Source: Rhodocytophaga aerolata
GTDB lineage: Bacteria; Bacteroidota; Bacteroidia; Cytophagales; 172606-1
Reading direction: 5' to 3'
Length of the DNA: 64,000 nucleotides
NCBI RefSeq assembly: GCF_030503435.1
Contig: NZ_JAUKPO010000016.1
Location: 62,001 to 126,000, forward strand
The notes under the pieces were generated by a model. It was given only the letters and a program-made list of their open reading frames with translations, was not told the DNA's origin and ran no database searches. The position numbers and the translations under genes are program-made. This document shows positions 17,609 to 26,142 of the stretch, in pieces (position 1 is the stretch's first letter; each line of letters begins with the position of its first letter).

Positions 17609-18868
17609 ATGGACAGAGTAATTGAAAAAAAGAAGTGGCCGCCAAAAAAGATCATGACGTATGTGGGTGTGGCGTTATTAGTTACCTTAATTCTGGCAAG
17701 TTACTTCTCCACCAACGGAAATTCCAAGCTAAATGTAGATGAGCAGAAAATAACTATCAGTGAGATCAGGAAAGGAAGCTTTCAGGAGTTTATTCCGATT
17801 AACGGAGTAGTAATGCCCATTAAAACCATTTACCTGGATGCCATTGAAGGAGGAAGAGTAGAAGACTTGTTTGTAGAAGACGGAGCCATGCTAGAGAAAG
17901 ATCAGCCTATTATGAAACTAGCAAATACCGATCTGGAACTGGACCTGGCCAATCGCGAAACTGCCGTATTTGATCTTATTACCAACATGCAACGTTTACG
18001 CAGCGAAGCCGAGCAGAACAGTATCCGGCAACTAAACCAGCTGGCTGAAGTAGACAATGCCCTGGCCGAAGCAGAAAGACTGTATACGATGAATAAAAAG
18101 TTGTTTGATGAAAAAGTAATTGCCGAGCAGGAATACAAGTCCAGTAAAAATATGTATGACTTTCAGGTTCGCCGCAAGAAACTTACCGAACAAACCCTGC
18201 GAAACGATTCAGTTTCCACCAAACAGCGGCTCAGACAAATGCAGGAATCCGTTGACCGTACCCAGGTTGCCCTGAATCTGATGCGCAAAAAAGCCGATGA
18301 CCTGACCGTAAAAGCACCAGTAGCCGGCCAATTAACTTCTTTGAATGCAGAAATTGGAGAATCTAAAACCCGTGGGCAGCGCCTGGGCCAACTGGACGTA
18401 CTGAGTGGCTTTAAAGTACGGGCTGATATTGATGAACACTACATTTCCAGAATATTTGCCGGCCTGAAAGGAATGTTCACCTTTGCTGGAAAAGACTATG
18501 AACTGAGCATCAAAAAAATCTATACACAAGTAACGGATGGACGTTTCCAGGTAGATATGGAATTTACCGGAGAAGTTCCCAATGGCATCCGCCGCGGACA
18601 AACACTGCAAATCCGCCTTGCTTTAAGCGACCAGACACAGGCTGTATTATTACCTAGAGGTGGTTTCTACCAACAAACCGGTGGTAACTGGATATACAAA
18701 CTGAATGAAGCAGGTGAAAGTGCTACCAAAGTAGATATTCGCCTAGGCCGCCAGAACCCGGAATATTATGAGGTAATGGAAGGCCTGCAACCCGGTGATA
18801 AAGTAGTTACTTCGAGCTATGAAAACTATGGAGATAAAGATGAGTTGCGGATAAAGAATAGTGAGTAA
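17609..18868 (+). CDS. HlyD/MacA-family efflux periplasmic adaptor
   Basis: A 419-residue membrane-fusion protein. It has a basic N-terminus and one membrane anchor (MTYVGVALLVTLILASYF, about 15-32). A barrel-sandwich (lipoyl-like) first half (GVVMPIKTIYLDAIEGGRVE) is followed by a long coiled-coil hairpin at about 105-215 and the second lipoyl half (LTVKAPVAGQLTSLNAEIGE). The beta-barrel and membrane-proximal region ends in GLQPGDKVVTSSYENYGDKD. It bridges an inner-membrane ABC permease to an outer-membrane channel. The matching ATPase lies 204 bp downstream, but no permease or TolC follows within the window. Confidence 0.9.
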   Translation: MDRVIEKKKWPPKKIMTYVGVALLVTLILASYFSTNGNSKLNVDEQKITISEIRKGSFQEFIPINGVVMPIKTIYLDAIEGGRVEDLFVEDGAMLEKDQPIMKLANTDLELDLANRETAVFDLITNMQRLRSEAEQNSIRQLNQLAEVDNALAEAERLYTMNKKLFDEKVIAEQEYKSSKNMYDFQVRRKKLTEQTLRNDSVSTKQRLRQMQESVDRTQVALNLMRKKADDLTVKAPVAGQLTSLNAEIGESKTRGQRLGQLDVLSGFKVRADIDEHYISRIFAGLKGMFTFAGKDYELSIKKIYTQVTDGRFQVDMEFTGEVPNGIRRGQTLQIRLALSDQTQAVLLPRGGFYQQTGGNWIYKLNEAGESATKVDIRLGRQNPEYYEVMEGLQPGDKVVTSSYENYGDKDELRIKNSE

Positions 18869-18906
18869 TGTAAATTTGTAAATGTGAAGATTTGAAAATT
18901 TACATT
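18867..18906 (+). repeat. Period-8 intergenic repeat (TTTGAAAA-like), copy 1
   Basis: Five consecutive degenerate octamers starting at the HlyD stop codon. Clear units are TTTGTAAA (18875-18882), TGTGAAGA (18883-18890) and TTTGAAAA (18891-18898). The outer units are complementary, so the element could also fold. Confidence 0.55.
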
Positions 18907-19072
18907 TTAACAGCCTGACCTTCTAATTTAACCATAATACGCTTTACGCAATTTAAAAGTAACTGATTAAAAATCAAATCAACAACCTAAACAGATCATT
19001 TTTATATTTCCTAATTATCATATTCTCAAATTAAATACAGTCATTCGTCCATAATCATTAACTTTTCCTGCC

Positions 19073-19762
19073 ATGATACAAATTGAAAATTTAGAAAAAA
19101 CCTACCGGACCGAAGAGGTAGAAACAGTAGCGTTAAACAAAGTATCCATAGAAATTAAAGATGGAGAATTCGTAGCCATTATGGGACCCTCCGGCTGCGG
19201 AAAATCTACTTTATTGAATATACTTGGGCTACTGGATAACCCCGATTCAGGTAGTTACAAGTTTCTGGGACAGGAAATAGCCGGCTTTAATGAAAGGAAA
19301 CGGGCCAATTTGCGCAAACAAAATATAGGTTTCGTATTCCAGAGTTTCAACCTGATAGATGAGTTAACAGTGTATGAAAACGTGGAACTTCCCTTGTTAT
19401 ATCTGAAAGTGCCTGCTTCTGAACGCAAGAAAAAAGTTGAAACGGTGCTGGAGAAAATGCAAATGATGCACCGCCGGAACCACTTTCCACAGCAACTCTC
19501 CGGTGGTCAGCAGCAACGGGTAGCGGTAGCCAGAGCCGTTATTAACAATCCGAAATTGATATTGGCGGATGAGCCGACCGGTAACCTGGACTCCAGCAAT
19601 GGAAACGAAGTAATGCAGTTGCTGACTGAACTGAACGATGCCGGAGCTACAGTGATAATTGTTACCCACTCCAACCACGATGCGGCCTACGCCCACCGCA
19701 TTATCCGCTTACTGGACGGACAGGTAGTGATGGAAAATATCAACGAACAGTTTGCCGTGTAA
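19073..19762 (+). CDS. ABC transporter ATP-binding protein (MacB/LolD type)
   Basis: 229 residues. It has Walker A GPSGCGKST (38-46), Q-loop FVFQSFNLIDELT, signature QLSGGQQQRVAVARA, Walker B LILADEPTGNLDS and H-loop IIVTHSNHDA. LDEPTGNLDS plus the NLIDELTVYENVELPL region is characteristic of the MacB/LolD/FtsE clade, which drives type VII (mechanotransmission) ABC permeases. It works with the HlyD adaptor upstream. An FtsX-like permease would be expected next but is missing; a class D beta-lactamase follows instead. Confidence 0.92.
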   Translation: MIQIENLEKTYRTEEVETVALNKVSIEIKDGEFVAIMGPSGCGKSTLLNILGLLDNPDSGSYKFLGQEIAGFNERKRANLRKQNIGFVFQSFNLIDELTVYENVELPLLYLKVPASERKKKVETVLEKMQMMHRRNHFPQQLSGGQQQRVAVARAVINNPKLILADEPTGNLDSSNGNEVMQLLTELNDAGATVIIVTHSNHDAAYAHRIIRLLDGQVVMENINEQFAV

Positions 19763-19845
19763 CGTAACAGGACTACGCTAGACTAAAATCTTTTTTCAAA
19801 CTTTTAATTACCTATTAAAACAAATCAGTTAATTCCCTATTTTGG

Positions 19846-19901
19846 AAGCTAATAAATTATGCTGGAGAGCCTATGAACCCTCCCGGCTGATTTATTAGCT
19901 T
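19846..19901 (+). other. Structured hairpin before the beta-lactamase gene
   Basis: AAGCTAATAAAT (19846-19857) and ATTTATTAGCTT (19890-19901) are perfect 12-bp arms enclosing 32 bases, with a possible inner GGAG/CTCC stem. A T-rich stretch follows. It could be the terminator of the ABC gene or a leader structure of the beta-lactamase mRNA 36 bases downstream. Confidence 0.45.
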
Positions 19902-19936
19902 TTCTGTTTAAAAAATTAACATTTTTCCTTATTCCT

Positions 19937-20731
19937 GTGAACCTAAGAAAGATACTTTTACCTGTTGCCTTATGTTACTTCATGCAGGCTCATGCCCAAA
20001 CAGACCTGCAAAAGCACTTCAAAAATTGTAACCTGCCAGGCAGTATCACGATCTACGATTTAAAAAATAATAAGTGGACCTACAGTGATGAAAAAGATGC
20101 AAGCAGGGCTACAGTGCCAGCCTCTACCTTTAAAATAATAAATTCCTTAATTGCCCTGGAAGAAGGCGTAATTAAAGATGAAAATGAAGTGATGAAATGG
20201 GACGGAGTACAGCGGGACATAAGCCCCTGGAATGCAGACACGGATATGAAAAATGCCTACAAAAACTCCACAGTTTGGTTTTATCAGGAATTAGCCCGGC
20301 AGATTGGCAAAGATAAATATGCGGCTTACCTGAAAAAATGTACCTACGGCAACCAGAAACTCACTTCAGCTATTGACCGCTTCTGGCTGGATGGCAGCCT
20401 GGCTATTTCACCAAAAAACCAGGTAGAGTTTTTAAAGAGTTTCTATGAGGAAAAATTACCTTTCTCCAAGCGGTCGTATGAGATAGTGAAGCGCATCATG
20501 CTGCAAGAGGTGCCCGAGAATGCTACCTATGAATTGCGGGCAAAAACCGGATGGGGGAAAGTAGAAGCACAGGATATTGGCTGGTGGGTAGGTTACGTAG
20601 AAAAAAAAGACAATGTATATTTTTTCGCTACCAGGGTGCAAAAGCCAATAGAGATCACAAACGAAAACTTTATGGATTGCCGAAAGGAAATTACGAAGAA
20701 GGTGTTAACGGATTTGAATATTCTACCTTAA
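19937..20731 (+). CDS. Class D beta-lactamase (OXA-like)
   Basis: A 264-residue periplasmic serine beta-lactamase with a signal peptide (LPVALCYFMQAHAQ, cleaved near 20). The class D signature set is complete. STFK at 63-66 carries the nucleophile Ser63 and the Lys66 that is normally carboxylated. S-x-V is STV (111-113), Y-G-N is at 137-139, the conserved Trp is at 150 (DRFWLDGSL), and KTGW is at 203-206. The best start is GTG at 19937, since it opens the signal peptide directly. It is likely an intrinsic chromosomal enzyme, because no mobile element flanks it. Confidence 0.92.
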   Translation: MNLRKILLPVALCYFMQAHAQTDLQKHFKNCNLPGSITIYDLKNNKWTYSDEKDASRATVPASTFKIINSLIALEEGVIKDENEVMKWDGVQRDISPWNADTDMKNAYKNSTVWFYQELARQIGKDKYAAYLKKCTYGNQKLTSAIDRFWLDGSLAISPKNQVEFLKSFYEEKLPFSKRSYEIVKRIMLQEVPENATYELRAKTGWGKVEAQDIGWWVGYVEKKDNVYFFATRVQKPIEITNENFMDCRKEITKKVLTDLNILP

Positions 20732-20746
20732 TATTAGTTGATGCAG

Positions 20747-21280
20747 TCAATTCCTAGGATTCAGTAAAGCATAATAGCGTAAATCAATATACTGGCCGTT
20801 TTTGATCTCACATTCTTTGTGTGTTCCTTCAAAATTGAAATGCAACTTCTCTAGAAGACGGCAGCTGCGATGGTTCTCTGTCTCAACAATTGCCTCAATC
20901 CGGTGTATCTGTAATTGGGTGAACGCATAATCAATAATAACTGGAATACATTCAGACATAACACCAGAGTGCCAGTAGTGGGGTAAAAGCCAATAGCCCA
21001 TTTCGGTGCGTTTGTGTTCTTTCTTCCAATCATTAAATCCACAGGCTCCAATAAGAGTTTGCTGATTAGTTAGAGAACAAATACCCCACCATATTCCGGT
21101 TTGTTTCATTAACAAACTATCATACCAATCCAGCTGCCGTTGAACTTCTTGCAACGATTGATAGGAAACACCATAATATTGAATAACCTGTGGGTCAGAT
21201 AAGCCCTCAAATACTTTTTCTTTATCCGTGTCCACAATTTGCCGGAGGGCAAATCGGGGTGTTTGTAGGGTAGGAAACAT
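20747..21280 (-). CDS. GNAT acetyltransferase, RimJ/RimL type
   Basis: About 177 residues. It opens LQTPRFALRQIVDTDKEKVF (the RimJ/RimL 'TPRLxLR' start), with a central YWLLPHYWHSGVMSECIPVI acetyl-CoA-binding region and a C-terminal VETENHRSCRLLEKLHFNFEG motif. It transfers acetyl groups to an amine, typically a ribosomal protein N-terminus or small molecule. I start it at ATG 21280. An upstream in-frame GTG at 21307 lies inside the terminator hairpin of the neighbouring gene and is unlikely. Confidence 0.85.
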   Translation of the reverse strand: MFPTLQTPRFALRQIVDTDKEKVFEGLSDPQVIQYYGVSYQSLQEVQRQLDWYDSLLMKQTGIWWGICSLTNQQTLIGACGFNDWKKEHKRTEMGYWLLPHYWHSGVMSECIPVIIDYAFTQLQIHRIEAIVETENHRSCRLLEKLHFNFEGTHKECEIKNGQYIDLRYYALLNPRN

Positions 21281-21300
21281 AGGTTTACTGCGGTAATAAC

Positions 21301-21339
21301 AAAACACCTCCTAGAGTTTGAAACTCTAGGAGGTGTTTT
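21301..21339. terminator. Long perfect palindromic terminator (19-bp arms)
   Basis: AAAACACCTCCTAGAGTTT and its exact complement flank a single G (21320). It lies 14 bases past the stop of the sorbosone-dehydrogenase-like gene and just upstream of the GNAT start. It shares the GTTTnAAAC centre with the palindromes at 26081 and 49890. Confidence 0.85.
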
Positions 21340-21353
21340 GCTTAAATAAATGG

Positions 21354-22766
21354 TTACTTACTAGCTACAGCTATTTTCTCACTTGTTTGCTTAGTATACA
21401 TAGCTGTATTGTTTCCGCTTCCATTATAAATTACCCGCCAGATACGTCCTTTCTGGGAGTCGGCAATATAGAGCGAGCCATCCGGACCTTGTGCCAAGCC
21501 CATGGGCCTGTATTTAGCGTTATCAGGGCTTCTTAACGTATCAGTGCCTGTAAAACCCTGGGCAAAAATTTCGTAATCGCCGGAAGGTTTGTCGCCATTG
21601 AAGGGCACGAAAGCCACCAGATAGCCTGCCTGTGGCCGCGGAGCCCGGTTCCAGGAACCATGGAAAGCAATGAAAGCCCCGTTTTTATATTTGTCAGGAA
21701 ACATATCACCAGTATAAAACAATACATCGTTAGGTGCCCAGTGCCCTGGAAAGGCCATAATAGGTTTATCCATGCCTTCGCAACGGTCTATTTTCTTGCC
21801 GTCGCCGCCATATTCAGGATTCAGCACTTTTTTGTTCTGCTGATGATCATTATAGCAATAAGGCCATCCGAAATTAGAACCTTCTTTTACCAGCATAAAT
21901 TCTTCAGAAGGAAGCTCTACGCTTTGTTCCTCCGTATACAAGGTAGGCCAGAAGGGGTTCAGCATATCGCGGCCATGTTGCAGGGCATACAAATTATTCC
22001 CATTCTTGTTCCAGTCAATAGCTACGGCATTGCGGATACCAGTAGCATACCGCTGGCCATCTTTCTGTGTCTGGTTTGGCTGGTCGACTTTAAAACGCCA
22101 GATACCACCAGCATACTCCAGAATAGGGCAGGGGTCTTGACCCTTCACACCGGGCTGGCGGTCTGGCTCCTGACAGGCATTGGAAGGAGCCCCAATATTC
22201 ACATACAGATTTCCTTGCCCATCAAAGGCAATGGATTTGGCAGCGTGTTGCCGTTCAGAAGTAAGCCCTGAAACAATGGTTTCAAACGTCTCGGAAGGCT
22301 TCAAGTCATTGCCATTTAATTTATAGCGGAACACGGCAGAGTCTGGGGCGAAATATAAATACCCGTTCCGGATGTCTATACCAGTACCAGGATATTGCCC
22401 GAACCGTTCTATCTGATTGGCTTTCCCATCATTATCGGTATCGCGAAGAGCCACAATAGAGCCGCCTCCTTTGGGTTCCCGGAGAGATACATAGATATCG
22501 CCATTATCCCGCACAACCATATGGCGTGCACGTCCCAGAGTATCGGCTACGACAATAGCACCAAAATCAGTGGGCAGTTGAATATCCCCATTGCCTGGGT
22601 CTGCTTGTAGCCCGGCTGTGGTTTTTTCGGATGATTGATCTTTTTGCTGGGTGGAGGAGCTATCACAACTGCTTAATAAACTACATACGGCAAAGGCAAT
22701 ACCAGGCAAATACCTGAAGCTGACTTTCGCAATACGTTGGCTGATCAATAACACAGGTTTTTTCAT
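21354..22766 (-). CDS. Glucose/sorbosone dehydrogenase-like beta-propeller lipoprotein
   Basis: A 470-residue exported lipoprotein with hydrophobic leader GIAFAVCSLLSSC and lipobox Cys near residue 34. The remainder is a PQQ-dependent sugar dehydrogenase / L-sorbosone dehydrogenase type propeller. DNGDIYVSLREPKGGGSIVALRD, RHAAKSIAFDGQGNLYVNIG, YATGIRNAVAIDWNKNGNNL and the C-terminal GLAQGPDGSLYIADSQKGRI are recurring blade motifs. It would oxidise a sugar or aldehyde with PQQ in the periplasm, if the cofactor site is intact. It ends an operon with the SMP-30-like gene 33 bases upstream. Confidence 0.85.
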   Translation of the reverse strand: MKKPVLLISQRIAKVSFRYLPGIAFAVCSLLSSCDSSSTQQKDQSSEKTTAGLQADPGNGDIQLPTDFGAIVVADTLGRARHMVVRDNGDIYVSLREPKGGGSIVALRDTDNDGKANQIERFGQYPGTGIDIRNGYLYFAPDSAVFRYKLNGNDLKPSETFETIVSGLTSERQHAAKSIAFDGQGNLYVNIGAPSNACQEPDRQPGVKGQDPCPILEYAGGIWRFKVDQPNQTQKDGQRYATGIRNAVAIDWNKNGNNLYALQHGRDMLNPFWPTLYTEEQSVELPSEEFMLVKEGSNFGWPYCYNDHQQNKKVLNPEYGGDGKKIDRCEGMDKPIMAFPGHWAPNDVLFYTGDMFPDKYKNGAFIAFHGSWNRAPRPQAGYLVAFVPFNGDKPSGDYEIFAQGFTGTDTLRSPDNAKYRPMGLAQGPDGSLYIADSQKGRIWRVIYNGSGNNTAMYTKQTSEKIAVASK

Positions 22767-22799
22767 GATTTATGGGTTTAATTTACTCATTGCCCCTGG

Positions 22800-23669
22800 C
22801 TACTTTTTAAATTCGTAGGCCATTACTTTGTTATCAAAAAACGTAGGCACCAGCAGCAAATTCTGAGAGGCTATGTATTCAATATCGGCGGCATTTACTT
22901 TTTGTTCTTTGGTATCCAGTAACACTTGTTTTTCGCCTTTGCTGTTGATGTACGATACTTCGCCATTCCAGTTAGAAACCAGATATTCGTCTTTTCCGAC
23001 CATTACCACACCATCGCCACTGCTGACGCCTTCGGCGAACTTTGTCATTTTTTTGTCCTTAGTACTGATTTTATAAAATGCACCATCCGCATCCATGTCC
23101 AGCATAGCCAAATCGTTGCCCATAGCCAGCAGGCCATTTGGTTTTTTTAAATCTTTGTTTTCCATCCAAAGTTCAACTTTGTCGTTTTGAACCCGGAATA
23201 TTTTCTTGGTATCGGAGTCGGAAACGTACACCACCCCTTTGCTATCTACGGTAACATCATTAAGGAAAGAAGCTCCGGGTACATCAATGGTTTTTAGTAC
23301 TGCTCCGTTGGCCGTGTTAACAACAAGTACTTTCGTAAGGTCTGCAATGTATAATTTGTTGTTGTATACACCCATCCCTTTGGGAGCATCCAGGCCTTTT
23401 ACCCACTCCAGGTTTTCTACTTTGCCGTTCAGGGATACTTTGGAAATAAACCCATTACCGTCTTTGTCTCCGGGTTTGCCCACAATGTTGGAGACATAGA
23501 GTACATTTTGTTTCTGGTCATACAAGACAGATTCAGGCACATTTAATACAGCTTCCGTTTCCCATTTTTTTGTCAGCGTAGCCTTGCCTTGATAAGAGGT
23601 TGGCGGAAGAGTGGCATTGGTGAATAAACAGCTAAGTAGCAGCGCACTGGCGAAAAATTGAGTTTTCAT
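22800..23669 (-). CDS. SMP-30/gluconolactonase-like exported beta-propeller
   Basis: 289 residues with a signal peptide (MKTQFFASALLLSCLFTNA). Six-bladed propeller repeats are visible: VPESVLYDQKQNVLYVSNI, LDAPKGMGVYNNKLYIADL, LNDVTVDSKGVVYVSDSD and KKPNGLLAMGNDLAMLDMD. They resemble the SMP-30/gluconolactonase and NHL-type families. A lactonase role would fit the sugar dehydrogenase immediately downstream, oxidation followed by lactone opening. The metal ligands of true gluconolactonases are not fully evident, so it may only bind ligand. Confidence 0.75.
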   Translation of the reverse strand: MKTQFFASALLLSCLFTNATLPPTSYQGKATLTKKWETEAVLNVPESVLYDQKQNVLYVSNIVGKPGDKDGNGFISKVSLNGKVENLEWVKGLDAPKGMGVYNNKLYIADLTKVLVVNTANGAVLKTIDVPGASFLNDVTVDSKGVVYVSDSDTKKIFRVQNDKVELWMENKDLKKPNGLLAMGNDLAMLDMDADGAFYKISTKDKKMTKFAEGVSSGDGVVMVGKDEYLVSNWNGEVSYINSKGEKQVLLDTKEQKVNAADIEYIASQNLLLVPTFFDNKVMAYEFKK

Positions 23670-23886
23670 AAATATATTCAGGGTTTAGGTAAAAAAATAG
23701 TCTTATGTAAATACTGCTAAAGCAACACATCTTTTATAAAAAATGCAAGCGCCAGACCACGAATTCACAGATTAAACAATGTAAATCAATACCAGATCGC
23801 TTGTATAGGGGAGAGAGGATAAACCGGAAAACAAACTACCTGGGAACAACGCTTGAAAATTCTTCAATCTCAACCCATGGTTCAAC

Positions 23887-25014
23887 CTAGTTAGCTTCCC
23901 ACTTTTCCATATTTCCATCCGGGTATTGGACATAGCAGGCTTTGGCTTTATATTTTTTTAGCAGCTTCTTGCCTTTCTTCAGGCCTACAATACTTATGGT
24001 AGTCGACAACAAATCAGCTGTGGTGCCATCGGCAGCAATAACGGTAACCATTACCTGGTGAGTAAGGCCTAGTCCGGTTTGCGGATCAATAATATGTGAA
24101 TACCGCTTACCGGCTATTTCTACGAACTGATATAGATCACCCGAAGAGGCCATTCCGGCATGCGTTAAGCTTACCTGCTGCATAGCTGATGCTGGAGCTT
24201 TGTTTTCTGGTAGAGAGCCTATTTCCACCTGCCATCCTTGTTGCCCGGGAGGAGCTGCACGAACGGCAATATTGCCGCCTCCATCTACCAAAGCTGAAGA
24301 AATTCCGTGCTGTGTGAGTACTTTCATGGCCTCGTCAACGGCATACCCTTTGCCAATAGCACCCAAATCCAGTTGCATCCCTGGCATGGTGAGTTCGATG
24401 GCTTTCTCATGCGGAAAAAACCTTATATGCTGATACCCTACTGATTTTTTTGCTTTTGCCAGCGCCTCCTGGGAGGGTAGTTCTCCTTGCCGTCTGGAAC
24501 GCCGCCAAAGTTTGCTGTATGGTCCTGCGGTAATATCAAAAACGCCGTTACTGAGTTTAGATGCTTCAGTCGATTTTGTTAAAATATACCACAAGTCTGG
24601 GCTTACCTGTACTTTTTGCCCCGTTCCGGCTGTAGCAGAAAGTTGGTTCAATTCACTAGCTGCCTTATAATCACTTAGAATATCATTCAACTGATCAACC
24701 CGCTGAAAAGCACTACTGGCTGCCTGGTTTGCCTGAGTGCTGTCAGGTGCATGCAGCACAATCCGGAACAGCGTGCCCATTTGTTTGTGCAGAAACTGGT
24801 ACCGGTGAAGCGAGTCAATAGCTTGTGCAGATGCAGGGACCTTAGCCGATAGAAAAATGAAAGATAATAGACAAATCAGGTAAAGCCTGCCTGAGTTTAG
24901 AAATTGAATCGCTTTGTCTATTTGTTGCTGTGTAATTTTATTTCTTTCCGGTTCTAAACTTTCCACAATCTCCAGGTATAATTTAAATAAATAGTAGATT
25001 TTTTCTAAATTCAA
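23887..25014 (-). CDS. apbE: FAD:protein FMN transferase (ApbE family)
   Basis: 375 residues. It covalently attaches FMN from FAD to Thr or Ser of target flavoproteins outside the cytoplasm. HKQMGTLFRIVLHAPD is the family start, followed by DITAGPYSKLWR (the DPTVGPLVNLWG-type motif), LDLGAIGKGYAVD, ALVDGGGNIAVRA and YSHIIDPQTG. Metal-site residues near TADLLSTTISIVG complete the set. The N-terminus is unusually long: a signal/anchor segment (RLYLICLLSFIFLSAKVPASA) begins only at about residue 43, and no later start codon precedes it. No FMN-binding partner is in the window. Confidence 0.9.
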   Translation of the reverse strand: MNLEKIYYLFKLYLEIVESLEPERNKITQQQIDKAIQFLNSGRLYLICLLSFIFLSAKVPASAQAIDSLHRYQFLHKQMGTLFRIVLHAPDSTQANQAASSAFQRVDQLNDILSDYKAASELNQLSATAGTGQKVQVSPDLWYILTKSTEASKLSNGVFDITAGPYSKLWRRSRRQGELPSQEALAKAKKSVGYQHIRFFPHEKAIELTMPGMQLDLGAIGKGYAVDEAMKVLTQHGISSALVDGGGNIAVRAAPPGQQGWQVEIGSLPENKAPASAMQQVSLTHAGMASSGDLYQFVEIAGKRYSHIIDPQTGLGLTHQVMVTVIAADGTTADLLSTTISIVGLKKGKKLLKKYKAKACYVQYPDGNMEKWEAN

Positions 25015-25122
25015 GGCAAAATTAAGCTTTTATCCGCTAATTACTTTTTAAGCAGAGAAGTCAGCAGGCGCTACACAACTATTGCAACGACATTATTTAA
25101 CCCTAACTTATACTCTATTCTC

Positions 25123-26070
25123 ATGAAACGCAGAGATTTTTTTGTAAAATCAAGTTTAGCTGCCGGTACAGCTGCCCTTACCGGATTAAGTACTTCCTCA
25201 ACTGTGCTTGCACAATCTAAGCCTGGTACGAAAGCACCTGCGGCCGATCCAAAAAATAAATTTAAACTAAATTATGCCCCGCATTTCGGCATGTTTGAAA
25301 ACAGTGCCGGAAAAGACCTGATTGACCAGCTGAAGTTTATGGCTGACAATGGATTTATGGCCCTGGAAGACAATGGGTTAATGGGCCGCCCGGTGGAGAT
25401 GCAGACTAAAATCGGAGAGACGCTGGCTAAACTCGGCATGACCATGGGCGTATTTGTGGTAGACAAAGGAGGCAACTCTCAGAATTCTCTGGCGGCTGGC
25501 AAGCAGGAATATATTGATATTTTTCTCAACGGTTGCAAGCGGGCTGTAGAAACGGCTAAGCGGGTAAATGCTAAATGGATGACTGTTGTACCAGGTGATT
25601 ATGAGCGGAATTTACCCATTGGAATTCAGACAGCCCATGTGGTAGAAGCCTTGCGGCGGGGTGCTGAAATACTGGAGCCGCATGGCTTGACAATGGTATT
25701 GGAACCGTTAAGTGATACACCCAATCTGTTCCTCCGCTACTCCGACCAAACGTTTCTGATCTGTAAAGCGGTAAATAGCCCTGCCTGCAAGATATTATTT
25801 GATATTTATCACATGCAGAAAAACGAAGGCCGCCTTATCTACAACATGACCCACACCTGGGACGAAATTGCCTACATTCAGATTGGCGATGAGCCCGGAC
25901 GCAAAGAACCGACCACTGGGGAGATTAACTACAAAAATGTATTTGAATTTATTCATAAAAAAGGCTTCAAGGGCGTAATGGGAATGGAACATGGCAACTT
26001 CAAACCAGGAAAAGAAGGAGAACTGGCTTTAATAGAAGCCTACCGCCAGGTAGATAGCTTTAAGGTATAA
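25123..26070 (+). CDS. TIM-barrel sugar isomerase-like protein with Tat-type signal
   Basis: 315 residues of the AP-endonuclease-2/xylose-isomerase-like TIM-barrel family, close to hydroxypyruvate isomerases. The N-terminus MKRRDFFVKSSLAAGTAALT is a twin-arginine signal, so it is probably exported folded through Tat. Barrel motifs include the metal-site Glu in MVLEPLSDTPNLFL, FDIYHMQKNEG (Asp and His ligands), YIQIGDEPGRKEPTTGEINY and GVMGMEHGNF. It is monocistronic and convergent with the TrpF-like gene, sharing the 58-bp palindrome. Confidence 0.87.
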   Translation: MKRRDFFVKSSLAAGTAALTGLSTSSTVLAQSKPGTKAPAADPKNKFKLNYAPHFGMFENSAGKDLIDQLKFMADNGFMALEDNGLMGRPVEMQTKIGETLAKLGMTMGVFVVDKGGNSQNSLAAGKQEYIDIFLNGCKRAVETAKRVNAKWMTVVPGDYERNLPIGIQTAHVVEALRRGAEILEPHGLTMVLEPLSDTPNLFLRYSDQTFLICKAVNSPACKILFDIYHMQKNEGRLIYNMTHTWDEIAYIQIGDEPGRKEPTTGEINYKNVFEFIHKKGFKGVMGMEHGNFKPGKEGELALIEAYRQVDSFKV

Positions 26071-26080
26071 CCAATAGATA

Positions 26081-26138
26081 GGTTACCATAAAACAAAGGG
26101 ACAAGTTTTAAAACTTGTCCCTTTGTTTTATGGTAACC
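26081..26138. terminator. 58-bp perfect palindrome between convergent genes
   Basis: The 29-base left arm (26081-26109, beginning GGTTACCATAAAACAAAGGG) is exactly complementary to the right arm (26110-26138), with no unpaired spacer. Its position 10 bases after the TIM-barrel stop and 4 bases before the end of the opposing gene indicates a bidirectional terminator. The centre is AAGTTTTAAAACTT. Confidence 0.9.
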
Positions 26139-26142
26139 GCTG

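Noticed and set aside
21281-21307. GTG start for the GNAT gene at 20747
   Set aside because: It falls inside the palindromic terminator of the neighbouring gene.
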